Below are positions 32,523 to 42,800 of a DNA stretch of 64,000 nucleotides, in pieces. The position numbers were made by a program, and so were the translations under genes. The stretch spans positions 107,261-171,260 of the forward strand of contig VIRH01000105.1 in the NCBI GenBank assembly GCA_008107755.1. Direction: 5' to 3'. The DNA comes from Rhodobacterales bacterium (GTDB taxonomy: Bacteria; Pseudomonadota; Alphaproteobacteria; Rhizobiales; Stappiaceae). The first letter of the stretch is position 1. Each line of letters starts with the position of its first letter. The notes below the pieces were generated by a model, which worked only from the letters and a program-made list of their open reading frames with translations, did no database searches and was not told the DNA's origin.

Positions 32523-33608
32523 TTACCTCAGCTTCAGCGTGGCAAGGCCGATCAGCGCCAGCACCACAGAGATGATCCAGAAGCGGATGACCACCTGGCT
32601 CTCCGTCCAGCCCATGATCTCGAAGTGGTGGTGAATGGGCGCCATTCGGAAGACGCGCTTGCCGGTCAACTTGAAGGAGATGACCTGCACGATCACCGAA
32701 ACTGCTTCGAGCACAAACAGGCCGCCGACGATCGCCAGAACGATCTCGTGCTTGGTAGCGACCGCAATCGCCCCGATCATGCCGCCCATGGCAAGAGAAC
32801 CCGTGTCCCCCATGAAGATGGCAGCCGGCGGGGCATTGAACCAGAGGAAGCCGAGCCCGGCGCCGATCACAGCGCCGCAGATAACAGCCAGTTCGCCGGT
32901 CCCGGCCACGTGGTGGATCTGCAGATAGTTCGCGAAGACGGCGTTGCCGGACAGATATGCGATCAGGCCGAAGGAGGCGCAGGCGATCATCACCGGTACG
33001 ATGGCCAGCCCGTCGAGGCCGTCGGTCAGATTGACTGCATTACCCGCACCCACCATGACGAACGCCGCGAAAGGAATGAAGAACAGGCCGAGATTGACCG
33101 TGACGTCCTTGATGAAAGGGAAAGTGATGGCTTCGGAATACTCCGAGGCGTCGAGGATCGTGACCGCGAAGGCGGCGAGAAGCGCGATGGCGAACTCGAG
33201 ACCCAGCCGCGCCTTGCCCCCGAAGCCCTTGTGGGACGACTTGGTGACTTTCAGGTAGTCGTCGTAAAATCCGATGCAGCCGAAGCCGACTGTCACCCCG
33301 ATCACCACCCACACATAGGGGTTGGAAAGGTCGGACCACAGCAGTGCTGCGACGAGCGCTCCGGACAGGATCATCAGCCCGCCCATCGTGGGCGTGCCTT
33401 TTTTCGTCAGAAGATGGCTTTCGGGACCGTCCGCCCGGATCGGCTGGCCGTGTCCCTGGCGAATGCGCAGACTGGCGATAATCTTCGGACCGAACAGAAA
33501 GACGAAAAAGAGCGCGGTCATGATCGCGCCCCCCGTTCTGAACGTGATGTAGCGGAAAACGTTCAGAGCTGAAATCTGATCTGCAAATTGGTCCAGGAAA
33601 TAAAACAT
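32523..33608 (-). CDS. mraY: Phospho-MurNAc-pentapeptide translocase
   Basis: 361 residues, a ten-helix membrane enzyme. Conserved sites include [11 protein letters not shown], the Asp-Asp pair in GFYDDYLKV, the [13 protein letters not shown] motif and the APIHHHFE motif near the C-terminus ([23 protein letters not shown]). It makes lipid I from UDP-MurNAc-pentapeptide and undecaprenyl phosphate at the cytoplasmic membrane. Separated from murF by 10 nt. Confidence 0.97.
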   Translation of the reverse strand: MFYFLDQFADQISALNVFRYITFRTGGAIMTALFFVFLFGPKIIASLRIRQGHGQPIRADGPESHLLTKKGTPTMGGLMILSGALVAALLWSDLSNPYVWVVIGVTVGFGCIGFYDDYLKVTKSSHKGFGGKARLGLEFAIALLAAFAVTILDASEYSEAITFPFIKDVTVNLGLFFIPFAAFVMVGAGNAVNLTDGLDGLAIVPVMIACASFGLIAYLSGNAVFANYLQIHHVAGTGELAVICGAVIGAGLGFLWFNAPPAAIFMGDTGSLAMGGMIGAIAVATKHEIVLAIVGGLFVLEAVSVIVQVISFKLTGKRVFRMAPIHHHFEIMGWTESQVVIRFWIISVVLALIGLATLKLR

Positions 33609-33618
33609 CAGTTGCCCC

Positions 33619-35049
33619 TTATGCCGCTGCGGTATCTTCCGCTGGCGGATATTCTTTTTTCAAGGCCTCGACAAGCGGTCCCATGCGACTTCCGAGCGAT
33701 CCCTTGATCATAACAACATCGCCCGGCCGAACATCGTTCAATAGAGTTTCTTCCAGATCTTTTGCACTTTCTCCGTAGTGGAAGCGCAGTTTTTGTGGAA
33801 GTTGCTCCCAAAGGGCGTGCATGTGTGGGCCCGCACAATAGACCGCGTCGATACCCGAATCCGTGATCGGCTGTTTCAGTTCCGCATGAAGACGGTCCGC
33901 ATCGGCGCCGAGTTCAAGCATGTCGCCGATGACGGCAATGCGCCTACCCGGCCGCGCGACCGGAGATTCGCCCAGCACCGCCAATGCAGCCTTCATCGAC
34001 GCCGGATTGGCATTGTAGCTTTCGTCGATCAGGAACAACTCGCCGCCCGGAAGCGGCAGACGGTTGACCTCGCCGCGTCCCTTGGGCGCGCGCATGGTGT
34101 CGAGAGCAAGTCCCGCCTTGGCAAGATCCGCCCCGAGATCGCACACGGCTGTCAGCACCGCGAGGCTGTTCTTGACGTGATGCTTGCCGGCTGCGCCGAT
34201 CTTGTAGGTGATTTCCTGGCCCAGCACGACGGCGTCGACGCTGGAACCCGCCGGATAGCTGGCAACGCGCTGGATGTGACTGTCGGCAGACGGATCTTCG
34301 CCGAACGTGTGGATACGCGGCACTCCCGCCGTCACGGCGAGGAACTTCAGAAGATCAAACTGACGGTTGTCCTTGTTCAGGATGGCGACACCATCCGGCT
34401 CAAGTCCCTCGAAAATCTCGGCTTTCGCCTGGGCGATCTTCTCGACCGACTCGAAGAACTCCAGATGGACCGGCTGGACGGTCGTGATCACGGCGACATG
34501 GGGACGGACCATCTTGACCAGCGGCGTTATCTCGCCGGCATGGTTCATGCCGATCTCGAAAACACCGAACTCGGTGTCTTCCGGCATGCGCGCCAGCGTC
34601 AGTGGAACGCCCCAGTGATTGTTGAAGGACGCCACGGAGGCATGCACCTTTCCGGACTGCCCCAGCGCCAGACGAAGGGCTTCCTTGGTGCCTGTCTTGC
34701 CAACGGATCCGGTCACCGCGACGATCCGTGCATTTGTGCGCGCCCGCGCCGCGATCCCGATCCTGCGAAGCGCCTCGAGGGGATCATCGACAACCACGTA
34801 ACGCCCGTCGGCGGGCAGGTCCGCGAGACGATCCTCGGCCACGACAGCCACGGCGGCTCCGGCGGCCAGCGCGGCCTCGACGAAATCATGCCCGTCCATC
34901 CGGTCACCCTTGATGCACACGAAGGCATCGCCGGTTTCCAGGGTACGGCTGTCGATCGAGATGCCGCTGATCTCGGCGTTCGCCTCGCCCTTCACGCTGC
35001 CGCCGGCAGCTTCAGCAAAGGCCTCAATTGTCCAAAGCGGCTGGCTCAT
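33619..35049 (-). CDS. murF: UDP-MurNAc-tripeptide-D-Ala-D-Ala ligase
   Basis: 476 residues from ATG 35049, which overlaps the murE stop by 4 nt and has AAGGAA upstream. N-terminal domain [16 protein letters not shown] with [22 protein letters not shown] loop [29 protein letters not shown] and [11 protein letters not shown] in the central domain; [15 protein letters not shown] in the C-terminal domain. It completes the cytoplasmic pentapeptide precursor. Confidence 0.96.
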   Translation of the reverse strand: MSQPLWTIEAFAEAAGGSVKGEANAEISGISIDSRTLETGDAFVCIKGDRMDGHDFVEAALAAGAAVAVVAEDRLADLPADGRYVVVDDPLEALRRIGIAARARTNARIVAVTGSVGKTGTKEALRLALGQSGKVHASVASFNNHWGVPLTLARMPEDTEFGVFEIGMNHAGEITPLVKMVRPHVAVITTVQPVHLEFFESVEKIAQAKAEIFEGLEPDGVAILNKDNRQFDLLKFLAVTAGVPRIHTFGEDPSADSHIQRVASYPAGSSVDAVVLGQEITYKIGAAGKHHVKNSLAVLTAVCDLGADLAKAGLALDTMRAPKGRGEVNRLPLPGGELFLIDESYNANPASMKAALAVLGESPVARPGRRIAVIGDMLELGADADRLHAELKQPITDSGIDAVYCAGPHMHALWEQLPQKLRFHYGESAKDLEETLLNDVRPGDVVMIKGSLGSRMGPLVEALKKEYPPAEDTAAA

Positions 35050-36515
35050 GTGGTTCCTTCGAGACTGATGGCGCGTTTCACGGCTTCGTGATCGGAAAAG
35101 GGAATCACTGTTTTCCCAACAATCTGGCCCGTTTCGTGGCCTTTCCCGGCAACGCACAGAATATCGCCCTTGCCGAGCCGGCGGACACCTTCCGCGATCG
35201 CGTCAAAGCGGTCGCCAATTTCCAGAGCGTCGGGCGCCCCGCTCAGAACAGCCTTGCGGATGGTCGCCGGGTCTTCCGATCGCGGATTGTCGTCCGTCAC
35301 GATGACGAGATCCGCATGCCGTGCGGCCGCGGCGCCCATGAGTTCGCGCTTTCCAGGGTCCCTGTCGCCGCCGGCCCCGATGATCACACTGAGCTTGCCC
35401 TCGGCGAAGGGCCTCAGGGCAGCCAGAGCATTGTCGAGAGCATCAGGCTTGTGTGCGTAATCTACGAAAACCAAACCGCCTGCAGGGGTATGTCCGGCTA
35501 GTTCAAGCCGGCCCGGAGCGCCCTTGAGGTTCTCCAGTGCCCGCATGGCGGCACCTGTCCCGACACCGGCGGAGATCGCCAGGCCGGCTGCAATCAGGGC
35601 GTTGGACACTTGAAAACGACCGATGAGAGGAAGAGTGACTTTGTACTCGCCTCGCGCGGTCTGGATGGTGAGAAGCTGCCCTGCCCCGGAAGGTCTGAGC
35701 CCGGAGAGCCTGAGGTCCTTGCCGGTTTCGCCAACAGTGAACAGCGGCAGCCCCCGCTCGCCAGCGACAGCCATGACCCGGTCCGCGTATTTTTCGGCCG
35801 GATCGACGACCACCGGGCATCCGGCGGGGAGCAACTCGGAAAAGAGCCGCAACTTGGCGCGCAGGTAGTCTTCGATCGTCGGGTGATAATCCATGTGGTC
35901 GCGGCCCAGATTGGTGAAGGCCGCAGCGGTCAGTCGAACGCCGTCAAGGCGGTATTGATCCAGACCATGGGAAGAGGCTTCCAGTGTCGCATGGTTAACG
36001 CCCTCCGCCTCAAGCTCCGCCAGGTTCCTGTGAAGCGCAACCGGATCGGGCGTGGTCAGTCCGCCATAGCTCTCGCCGTTCGGCTTGATGACGCCAAGGG
36101 TGCCGAGGCTGGCGGCAGGATGACCGGCGGACTGGAAGATCTGACGGACGAAATGAGCGACCGAGGTCTTTCCCGCGGTGCCTGTGACGGCGACAATCGT
36201 GTCCGGTTGCCTGCCGAAATAGCGAGCCGCCATCTTCGAGAAGACCTGCCTCGGTTCATCGACGCCGATAACGACGACCGTCTCGGGAATGGAGGACCTG
36301 AGAGCATCGGCGGCTTCGCGCGTACACAAGATGGCAACGGCTCCCGAGGAGACAGCTCCAGGGACGAAGCGCGTACCGTCAACGGCAGCTCCCTTGAAGG
36401 CGGCAAACAGGTTACCCGGCTCCACGGTGCGGCTGTCAGCCGTCAGCCCCGTGATATTCAGGCCCCTTGCCGCTTCCGGCAATTCCATGCCGGCGGCTAG
36501 ATATTCTAGATCCAT
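35046..36515 (-). CDS. murE: UDP-MurNAc-L-Ala-D-Glu:meso-DAP ligase
   Basis: 489 residues. ATP loop VTGTAGKTSVAHFV, TTPDPVALHR, and LGRDHMDYHPTIEDYLRAK in the central domain. The C-terminal DDNPRSEDP is the DNPR motif that selects meso-diaminopimelate, so the cell wall is DAP-type as expected for a Gram-negative. VDYAHKPDALDNALAAL is also typical. Sits between ftsI and murF, about 110 bp after ftsI. Confidence 0.96.
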   Translation of the reverse strand: MDLEYLAAGMELPEAARGLNITGLTADSRTVEPGNLFAAFKGAAVDGTRFVPGAVSSGAVAILCTREAADALRSSIPETVVVIGVDEPRQVFSKMAARYFGRQPDTIVAVTGTAGKTSVAHFVRQIFQSAGHPAASLGTLGVIKPNGESYGGLTTPDPVALHRNLAELEAEGVNHATLEASSHGLDQYRLDGVRLTAAAFTNLGRDHMDYHPTIEDYLRAKLRLFSELLPAGCPVVVDPAEKYADRVMAVAGERGLPLFTVGETGKDLRLSGLRPSGAGQLLTIQTARGEYKVTLPLIGRFQVSNALIAAGLAISAGVGTGAAMRALENLKGAPGRLELAGHTPAGGLVFVDYAHKPDALDNALAALRPFAEGKLSVIIGAGGDRDPGKRELMGAAAARHADLVIVTDDNPRSEDPATIRKAVLSGAPDALEIGDRFDAIAEGVRRLGKGDILCVAGKGHETGQIVGKTVIPFSDHEAVKRAISLEGTT

Positions 36516-36624
36516 GTCTCCCGATCATCCGGTTCGTGCGTCGTCATCTTTAGCTTTGCCATGTCCGGTAATCGGCTGCGACCCCGCCGGAAATATGGCC
36601 TCGCTGGAATTTCCCCTCGTTTTC

Positions 36625-38337
36625 CTAATACGAAATTTCGATTGGCTCATCCCCCTTGCCGAACCTCGGCATGACACCGAGCATGGGCGCCGACCGGCGA
36701 ATGATCGCACCGACGGTCGGGGCAGCATTGAGACCGGCAGTCGCGCCGATGCCGTCGTGCTCGGGCTTGGGCTCGTCGACGACCACCAGAACCACATAGC
36801 GGGGATCATCCATCGGGAAGGCCGACAGGAAGGAGTTGCGGCGTTTGTTGCTCACATATCGGCCGTTTTCGATCTTTTCCGCCGTACCGGTCTTGCCGCC
36901 GACGGTATAGCCGGGCACGTCGGCGCGCCGCCCGGATCCGGACAGCACGTTGAGCCGGAAGAGATAGCGCATCATGCGGCTGACATCCGGAGAAACGACC
37001 TGCGTCCCAAGCGTCTTCACCTCTTCCTGGCTGCGCGGCAGGAAGGTTGGCGGCAGAAGCGTTCCGCCATTCAGAATCGCCGCAGCCGCAACAGCGGTCT
37101 GCATGGGCGTCACCGAAATGCCGTGACCGAAGGAAATTGTCATGGCGGCCAACTCGTTCCACTTCGGCGGCAGAAGCGGCGCTGCGTTTTCCGGGAGTTC
37201 AGTCTTCAGACGCTCGGTCAGATGCAGGCGCGTCAGGAATTCCTTCTGCCTGGCGACACCGGTGGCCAGCATCATCTTGGCCGTGCCGATATTGGACGAG
37301 TAGATGAAGATCTCCGGCACGGAAAGAATGCGGTTCTTGCCGTGAAAGTCGGTGATCGTCCGTCCGGCCGCCCGGATCGGGCGCGTGGCATCGAAACTGT
37401 CATTGATGGAAACGGCACCGGAATCGAGCGCCATTGCGACGGTGAAGGACTTGAAGACCGACCCCATCTCGAAGACCCCGCCGGTCGCCCGGTTCAGACG
37501 ACTTTTCTCCAACGCCTGCGAGCGGTCGTTCGGGTCGTAGTCCGGCAGTGAGGACATGGCCACGACCTCGCCGGTCTTCGCGTCGAGAACGATGCCCGCA
37601 GCGGCGATCGCCTTATAGCGCTCCATCGCCTTCACAAGCTCATCGCGCACGACGTGCTGGACGCGCAGGTCGACAGACAGCCGTACCGGCTCTATCGAGC
37701 GATCCGAGGCGAACCCGAGAGCCTGAAGTTCAGAGAGCCACTCGTCATCGATGTATTTCTCGATTCCGGAGATTCCCTGATTGTCCACATTCGTCGATCC
37801 GACGATGTGACCAGCGGTTGGGCCGCCCGGGTAGAAACGCTGATTTTCAGAGAGAAAGCCGATGCCCGGCAGTCCGAGATTATGGACCTGCTCCGCTTTC
37901 TGCGGTGTCAGTTCGCGCTTCAGCCAAACGAAGCCGGCGCCGCTTTCCAGGCGATGCCGCACGACCTTTTCATTGAGATCAGGCAGAATACGTGTAAGGC
38001 CCTCGACCGCCTCGTCCACATCCAGGATGCGGCGCGGCTCGGCGTAAAGCGACGAGGTCTTGATATCGGTCGCAAGTATCTCGCCGTTGCGATCGAGCAG
38101 GTCGGGGCGTGATGCGGAGACAGAGTCCTGTGCGGAAATCCAGGCCGTTGAAGCCGACGCCTCCGTCTCGGCCAGAAGCACGAGGCGGCCCGCAATGGCG
38201 ACATAGACGCAGGCGAACGCCAGCATCGCCACATAGACGCGTGACTTTACCGCGCTCGCAGAGACCGAACCGCGAGCGGTTCTCGGATGCGCGCGCCGCA
38301 CTTGCAGGAAGCTTGCCGGTTCAGTGACCAATGTCAT
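36625..38337 (-). CDS. ftsI: Septal transpeptidase FtsI (PBP3)
   Basis: 570 residues. A short basic cytoplasmic tail, one anchor at about residues 33-54, then an N-terminal pedestal (RPDLLDRNGEILATDI) and a penicillin-binding transpeptidase domain. The three active-site motifs are S293-V-F-K296, S347-S-N349 and K482-T-G484. It cross-links peptidoglycan at the septum as partner of FtsW. No PASTA repeats. Starts 10 nt after ftsL. Confidence 0.96.
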   Translation of the reverse strand: MTLVTEPASFLQVRRAHPRTARGSVSASAVKSRVYVAMLAFACVYVAIAGRLVLLAETEASASTAWISAQDSVSASRPDLLDRNGEILATDIKTSSLYAEPRRILDVDEAVEGLTRILPDLNEKVVRHRLESGAGFVWLKRELTPQKAEQVHNLGLPGIGFLSENQRFYPGGPTAGHIVGSTNVDNQGISGIEKYIDDEWLSELQALGFASDRSIEPVRLSVDLRVQHVVRDELVKAMERYKAIAAAGIVLDAKTGEVVAMSSLPDYDPNDRSQALEKSRLNRATGGVFEMGSVFKSFTVAMALDSGAVSINDSFDATRPIRAAGRTITDFHGKNRILSVPEIFIYSSNIGTAKMMLATGVARQKEFLTRLHLTERLKTELPENAAPLLPPKWNELAAMTISFGHGISVTPMQTAVAAAAILNGGTLLPPTFLPRSQEEVKTLGTQVVSPDVSRMMRYLFRLNVLSGSGRRADVPGYTVGGKTGTAEKIENGRYVSNKRRNSFLSAFPMDDPRYVVLVVVDEPKPEHDGIGATAGLNAAPTVGAIIRRSAPMLGVMPRFGKGDEPIEISY

Positions 38338-38347
38338 GCTCTCGCCC

Positions 38348-38704
38348 TCACCGGATCACTGTTGAGTTGCCGGCATAGCCGCCCATCTGGCCGGAGCCTC
38401 CGATGGGTTCGAGCATGACAGGACGGGCCGGAATCTCTTCGGGCGTTACGATCTGCTTGACCTCAAGCGGATCGAGCTGAAGGTATTCATTGTATCTCTC
38501 CACCAGGGACTGGAGCCGGTCAGGCTTGTTCAGGACGCTCCATTCGGCTTTCAGAAGCCGGATCGCGTTCCGCTCGTCCTCGATCTGCCGCTTCAGGTCA
38601 GCGACACGTTCCGCCGATTTGGTCGCGGCCAGTTTCAGGTCATAGACGGTCGCCGCACCGATCACGACCGCCAAGATGAACAGGATGTTCAGCGTTCGAA
38701 CCAT
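38348..38704 (-). CDS. ftsL: Cell division protein FtsL
   Basis: 118 residues: one N-terminal transmembrane helix (about residues 4-22) and a periplasmic coiled coil (about residues 23-65, LKLAATKSAERVADLKRQIE and following), then a low-complexity tail with Gly/Pro. Matches the size and topology of FtsL, which with FtsB and FtsQ activates FtsWI. Similarity is mostly by topology and position between rsmH and ftsI. Confidence 0.9.
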   Translation of the reverse strand: MVRTLNILFILAVVIGAATVYDLKLAATKSAERVADLKRQIEDERNAIRLLKAEWSVLNKPDRLQSLVERYNEYLQLDPLEVKQIVTPEEIPARPVMLEPIGGSGQMGGYAGNSTVIR

Positions 38705-38705
38705 T

Positions 38706-39746
38706 TCAGCCCCCTAGTCCATGAAATTCCGCGAGGCGTGGCACCCCTGCGGCATGGATATCAAGTTCGCGCGCGGGCGCATCGGTCCGCCGTCCGGCCC
38801 TGAGCCGGGCTGACCTTGCCCGCGGATTGTGTTCCGTTTCCGCGTCCGCGGCCTCGACGGCCTTGCGCGTCAACAATTCGAATGTCGCCGGCGGAACGTC
38901 CTCCTCCGGCATATGCCGGGACCCGCCGCCGCGGGTCCGTGTACGATCCTGAAAGAACCGCTTCACGATGCGGTCCTCCAGGGAATGAAAACTCACCAGA
39001 ACCAGCCGACCGCCCGGCTTCAGGATCCTTTCGGCAGCGGCCAACGCCTCTGCCGCCTGATGCAGCTCGCCGTTCACATAGATGCGCAGCGCCTGAAACG
39101 TCCGGGTCGCCGGATGGATCTGCGCCTTCTTCGGCGACCGGCCGAGCACCTTTTCGATGAGCTGCGCCAGTTCCAGCGTCCGAGTGAACGGCTTTTCCTT
39201 GCGGGCATTGTCGATCGCGTGCGCAACGGTCGTCGCCCGCTTTTCCTCGCCCAGCAACCCGATCACGCGGATCAGATCTCTGACGGGCAGCTCATTCACG
39301 ACATCAGCCGCCGACGGCCCGGCCTGCTCCATGCGCATGTCCAGCGGCCCGTCCCGCATGAAAGAGAAGCCGCGCTCGGCCTGATCGAGCTGCATGGACG
39401 ACACCCCGAGATCGAGAACGACACCGTCGACACCGTCAAATCCGGAACTGCGAGCATGACGCTCGAGCTCGGCAAACTGGCCCGGCACCAGAACAAGACG
39501 CCCTTCGGCCTCCTTCACCAGATCCTGCCCGGCGGCAATCGCATCGGGATCGCGGTCCACGCCGATCACGGTCGCACCACGCGACAGGATGGCACGGGAA
39601 TATCCACCCGCACCGAAAGTGCCATCGATGACAACTTCACCCTCGGCGGGATTCAGCCATTGAAGGACCTCTTCCAGGAGAACCGGCACGTGACGCTCGG
39701 GTCCGCCAGCGGCAAGAGCTGCCTTCTTGTCGCCGAGCGCCATCAT
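38706..39746 (-). CDS. rsmH: 16S rRNA (C1402) N4-methyltransferase
   Basis: 346 residues. SAM-binding motif [17 protein letters not shown], followed by [32 protein letters not shown] and the C-terminal [13 protein letters not shown] and [22 protein letters not shown], typical of RsmH (MraW). It methylates 16S rRNA C1402 at N4. ATG 39746 overlaps the mraZ stop in ATGATG; the second ATG at 39743 is equally possible. A GGGGAGAG stretch lies 7 nt upstream. Confidence 0.96.
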   Translation of the reverse strand: MMALGDKKAALAAGGPERHVPVLLEEVLQWLNPAEGEVVIDGTFGAGGYSRAILSRGATVIGVDRDPDAIAAGQDLVKEAEGRLVLVPGQFAELERHARSSGFDGVDGVVLDLGVSSMQLDQAERGFSFMRDGPLDMRMEQAGPSAADVVNELPVRDLIRVIGLLGEEKRATTVAHAIDNARKEKPFTRTLELAQLIEKVLGRSPKKAQIHPATRTFQALRIYVNGELHQAAEALAAAERILKPGGRLVLVSFHSLEDRIVKRFFQDRTRTRGGGSRHMPEEDVPPATFELLTRKAVEAADAETEHNPRARSARLRAGRRTDAPARELDIHAAGVPRLAEFHGLGG

Positions 39747-40210
39747 GCCGGCTCTCCCCGAGAGGGTGCCGGGGCTTGCCCCGACAACATCGCGAGCGCG
39801 CGCTTCTGGGCCTCTGCGCTGTACTCGCGAAACTTCTCCGGCTCCCAAATCTGAAATTTGTACTTGAGACCGACAAAAGTGACCTGATCGGTAATGCCAG
39901 TGTGCTCCCGGATCATGTCGGAAATGGTCATCCGGCCATCGCCATCGATTTTCGGGTTTTCGCTCGCGCCGAACAGGGCAACAGCCAGCGCGTCATGGCC
40001 TGGGGTCATCATGTCGAATTCGCTCCACCGCTTTTCGATCTGGGAGACCAGCTCGTTTCCGCCAGCATCAACCGCGGCACAGTGAGGTGACTTGATGCAA
40101 TAGAGCCCTTCAAAACCGTCTCTCGCCAAAACCGCCCGGAAGGGTGCCGGGATCGACACGCGCCCCTTGGCATCCAGCCGGTTGGTGAAGTGAGAAACAA
40201 AGCCGGCCAT
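39743..40210 (-). CDS. mraZ: Transcriptional regulator MraZ
   Basis: 155 residues from ATG 40210 with GAGGGG upstream. Two AbrB-like SpoVT-type repeats: [18 protein letters not shown] (first) and [21 protein letters not shown] (second), the DxxGR signatures of MraZ. MraZ binds its own promoter region and regulates the dcw operon. First gene of the division cluster; a TGGG/TGGA array starts about 170 bp upstream. Confidence 0.95.
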   Translation of the reverse strand: MAGFVSHFTNRLDAKGRVSIPAPFRAVLARDGFEGLYCIKSPHCAAVDAGGNELVSQIEKRWSEFDMMTPGHDALAVALFGASENPKIDGDGRMTISDMIREHTGITDQVTFVGLKYKFQIWEPEKFREYSAEAQKRALAMLSGQAPAPSRGEPA

Positions 40211-40382
40211 CCATCCCCTCGAACGGGCTACACCCGTGGAAATCCCCTGAACACCCTTGATGAGAAGAAAAGGCCAACCACCTGCCGGGACATGCATTTT
40301 GCAAAACCGGCTTTCGCCGAACGCCAAATATCTGCCTCAGAGCCGCTTGAAATGGGCCAGCACTCCCTTTTCCGGGTTATTA

Positions 40383-40437
40383 TGGGATACCATGGGAATT
40401 CATGGGTGGTCAATGGAATCTCGTGGATTCCTGCTGG
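40383..40437. promoter_or_regulatory. TGGG/TGGA repeat array, probable MraZ operator
   Basis: On the plus strand TGGGA, TGGGA and TGGGT occur at 40383, 40393 and 40403, exactly 10 bp apart, then TGGA at 40414, 40424 and 40435 at 10-11 bp. Family knowledge: MraZ binds TGGG-type repeats about 10 bp apart upstream of mraZ. The TGGG units are on the strand opposite to the mraZ reading direction. A TTGACC that could act as -35 element for mraZ (minus strand, 40413-40408) lies inside the array. The remaining stretch of the 540-bp mraZ-rnpB gap shows no gene. Confidence 0.6.
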
Positions 40438-40749
40438 ATTTGATGCCCCACGACTCCGTCGAACGACATTAACCGAAACATGCTTAATGAACCCTTGACA
40501 CGATAACAGAATCGGATGCGCAGGATTACGGAGGTTTTGCGTACCCCAGCCGGCACAGGCGGCAATTTCTGCCTATTCGGGAAAGACTTGTGGAGAACGC
40601 AGACCGGGTTCTGTGTGACGCGAAGAAGCCGGCGGCGCGTAACCGACGCAAGGTAATCGACGGGCTTATCTCGCATGTCACCCAGGCGTCCGCGGATCGC
40701 CCCGCTGACGGGGCTACTCTGCGCCTGACGACGCCATATCGGGAGTAAT

Positions 40750-41174
40750 GTGCCAGCCGGCCTGTAAGCCGGGTTCTGTATGGCTCGCAAGGGTACGAGA
40801 CCCGCACGAACGCGACAGCCATTCATCTGGGACGCCTGTTGCCAGACGCCTCTCGCAACCAACCCGGACAGCTGGCCAGGAAACCGGCCTGAGCGAAATC
40901 GCTTCCGCTCGCGCTGTCCCTATTCGGTTTTGCTCCCGGTGGGGTTTACCGTGCCGCTGCTGTTACCAGCAGCGCGGTGGTCTCTTACTCCACCCTTTCA
41001 CCCTTACCCCGCGGCGAACCTTGCGATCCGGCCGGGGCGGTTTGCTTTCTGTGGCACTTTCCCTGAGGTCGCCCTCGCCGGGCGTTACCCGGCACCGTGT
41101 TTCCGTGGAGCCCGGACTTTCCTCCCCCGCGGCCTTTCGGCACTTGCGGCAGCGGCTGTCCGGCCGACTGGCGC
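40750..41174 (-). ncRNA. rnpB: RNase P RNA
   Basis: On the minus strand the 5' part carries GAGGAAAGTCCGGGCTCC and the 3' end carries ACAGAACCCGGCTTACAGG, the two conserved halves of the class A P4 region. The ends pair: GCCAGTCGGCC near 41172-41162 with GGCCGGCTGGC at 40762-40752 (P1). Typical GGTAAGGGTGAAAGGGTG and GGTAAACCC segments are present. About 425 nt. The RNA is the catalytic subunit that matures tRNA 5' ends. Ends are estimated from P1 and the promoter. Confidence 0.93.
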
Positions 41175-41180
41175 CTGCGG

Positions 41181-41208
41181 ACTTAAGTGTGTTTGATTTC
41201 AAGGTCAA
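41181..41208 (-). promoter_or_regulatory. Putative rnpB promoter
   Basis: TTGACC (41208-41203) and TTAAGT (41186-41181) on the minus strand, 16 bp apart, lie just upstream of the rnpB P1 helix and predict a start near 41174. Between this and the CoA-transferase gene at 41498 I see no gene. Confidence 0.55.
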
Positions 41209-41497
41209 GCTGACAAGATGCGAACCGGTAATATGCCGGGCTCCCCGCGCCAGGGATGCGGACAGGAGCACACGAAAATGCGCATCGCCCGTCGGCAGAT
41301 TTCCATCTTGCGCCTGCCGTTGGGGAAAGAACCTCCTCGTCCGCGACCTCTGGCGGTCGCGTCGCGACGGCGGGCGTCTCGTTTCAGGGGATCGGCCAAC
41401 TTGAGGCGCGGCAAGGGCCAACCAGCAGAAAACCCTTTTTCCTTAGTGCCAACAAAGGCTAAGCTTCCTCGAAAGTGGGTAAATCGGGGACGCACTC

Positions 41498-42160
41498 ATG
41501 AAACATGCCATCAAGGCCGAGGATGCAGCAGCCCTTGTTCCGGACGGGGCCCGGGTGTTGATCGGCGGCTTCATGGGCGTGGGATCGCCCCATCGACTGA
41601 TCGACGCCATCGTCGCACGCGGCACGAAAAACCTGACGGTGATCGCAAACGATACCGCCATGCCTGGCAAGGGTATCGCAAAGCTCGTATCCGCCGGCTG
41701 CGTTTCAACGGTGATCGCCTCCCATATCGGCCTCAACCCGGAAACACAGCAAAAGATGATCGCCGGCGAGATCGACGTCGATCTGGTTCCGCAGGGAACT
41801 CTGGTGGAGCGCATACGGGCCGCGGGCGTCGGACTGGGCGGTATCCTGACGCCGACCGGGATAGGAACCCTTGTTGAAGAGGGCAAGCCGAAGATCACGG
41901 TAGACGGACGTGACTATCTGCTGGAGACACCGATCCACGCCGACTTCGCCCTGATTTCCGCCTATCGGGCGGATTACGTGGGCAACCTCGAATATGCACT
42001 GACCGCCCACAACTTCAATCCGATCATGGCGCTTGCGGGCGATACCGTGATCGCCGAACCGCACCACATCGTTCCCGTCGGCGTCATTCCACCCGACAGC
42101 GTCAAGACACCCGGCATTCTTGTCGACCACCTTCTGGAAAGACAGCCCGATGGAAGCTAA
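41498..42160 (+). CDS. atoD: 3-oxoacid/acetate-type CoA-transferase, subunit A
   Basis: 220 residues. The family I CoA-transferase alpha subunit pattern is clear: IGGFMGVGSPHRLIDA, followed by GLNPETQQKMIAGEIDVDLVPQGTLVERIRAAGVGLGGILTPTG. It forms a heteromeric enzyme with the downstream subunit B and transfers CoA between acyl-CoA and short-chain acids, as in acetoacetate use. Substrate is not certain and the gene symbol is by similarity to AtoD/ScoA. GGGGA precedes the ATG by 8 nt. The stop overlaps the subunit B start. Confidence 0.85.
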   Translation: MKHAIKAEDAAALVPDGARVLIGGFMGVGSPHRLIDAIVARGTKNLTVIANDTAMPGKGIAKLVSAGCVSTVIASHIGLNPETQQKMIAGEIDVDLVPQGTLVERIRAAGVGLGGILTPTGIGTLVEEGKPKITVDGRDYLLETPIHADFALISAYRADYVGNLEYALTAHNFNPIMALAGDTVIAEPHHIVPVGVIPPDSVKTPGILVDHLLERQPDGS

Positions 42161-42800
42161 GGAAATCATCGCGCGCCGCGTGGCGCAGGAGATCCAACCG
42201 GACACTCTGGTCAATCTCGGTATCGGCCTTCCCTCCCTGGTCGCCAACTACCTGCCCAATGACGTTCATGTTTTCTTTCAGGCCGAAAACGGCGTTATCG
42301 GCCTTGGCGCACGGCCGCCGGAAGGCATGGAGGATCCGGACCTGACGGATGCGGGCGGCGGCTTCATCACAGCCGTTCCGGGAGCGGCATCCATCGACAG
42401 CGCCGTCAGCTTCGGCCTGATCCGGGGCGGTCATCTGGACATGACAGTGCTCGGCGGCCTGCAGGTGGACGAACGGGGCTACCTTGCCAACTGGATGATC
42501 CCGGGAAAGATGGTGCCCGGTATGGGCGGGGCGATGGATCTCGTGGCAGGCGCCAAGCAGGTGATCGTCGCCATGGTTCACACGGCCAAAGGCGCGCCAA
42601 AAATCCTGAAGGAATGCAATCTGCCTCTCACCGCCAAACGGCGCGTCAGTCTGATCGTGACGGAAATGGCTGTCATCCAGCCGACCGAAGAAGGATTGCT
42701 GCTCAAGGAAACAGGCCCGGATGCGAGTGTCGATGACGTGATATCGGCAACAGAAGCCAACTTGATCATCCGGGGCGACGTTCCACGAATGCGGCTTTAG
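42150..42800 (+). CDS. atoA: 3-oxoacid/acetate-type CoA-transferase, subunit B
   Basis: 216 residues from ATG 42150, inside the end of subunit A (11 nt overlap). The catalytic glutamate, which forms the glutamyl-CoA intermediate, is E46 in FFQAENGVIGLG. NLGIGLPSLVANYLP near the N-terminus and GAMDLVAGAKQVIVAM are family features. Partner of the upstream subunit A. Its 3' end overlaps the convergent MocR gene by 35 bp. Confidence 0.87.
   Translation: MEAKEIIARRVAQEIQPDTLVNLGIGLPSLVANYLPNDVHVFFQAENGVIGLGARPPEGMEDPDLTDAGGGFITAVPGAASIDSAVSFGLIRGGHLDMTVLGGLQVDERGYLANWMIPGKMVPGMGGAMDLVAGAKQVIVAMVHTAKGAPKILKECNLPLTAKRRVSLIVTEMAVIQPTEEGLLLKETGPDASVDDVISATEANLIIRGDVPRMRL

Noticed and set aside
40461..40490. 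TTAA pair upstream of mraZ as a CtrA box
   Set aside because: Spacing is 11 nt (TTAA-N11-TTAA) and not the 7 nt of the CtrA consensus.
40410..41421. Open frames on both strands over 40.4-41.4 kb
   Set aside because: They overlap the RNase P RNA and its flanks; the RNA motifs explain the sequence and no protein domain is seen.
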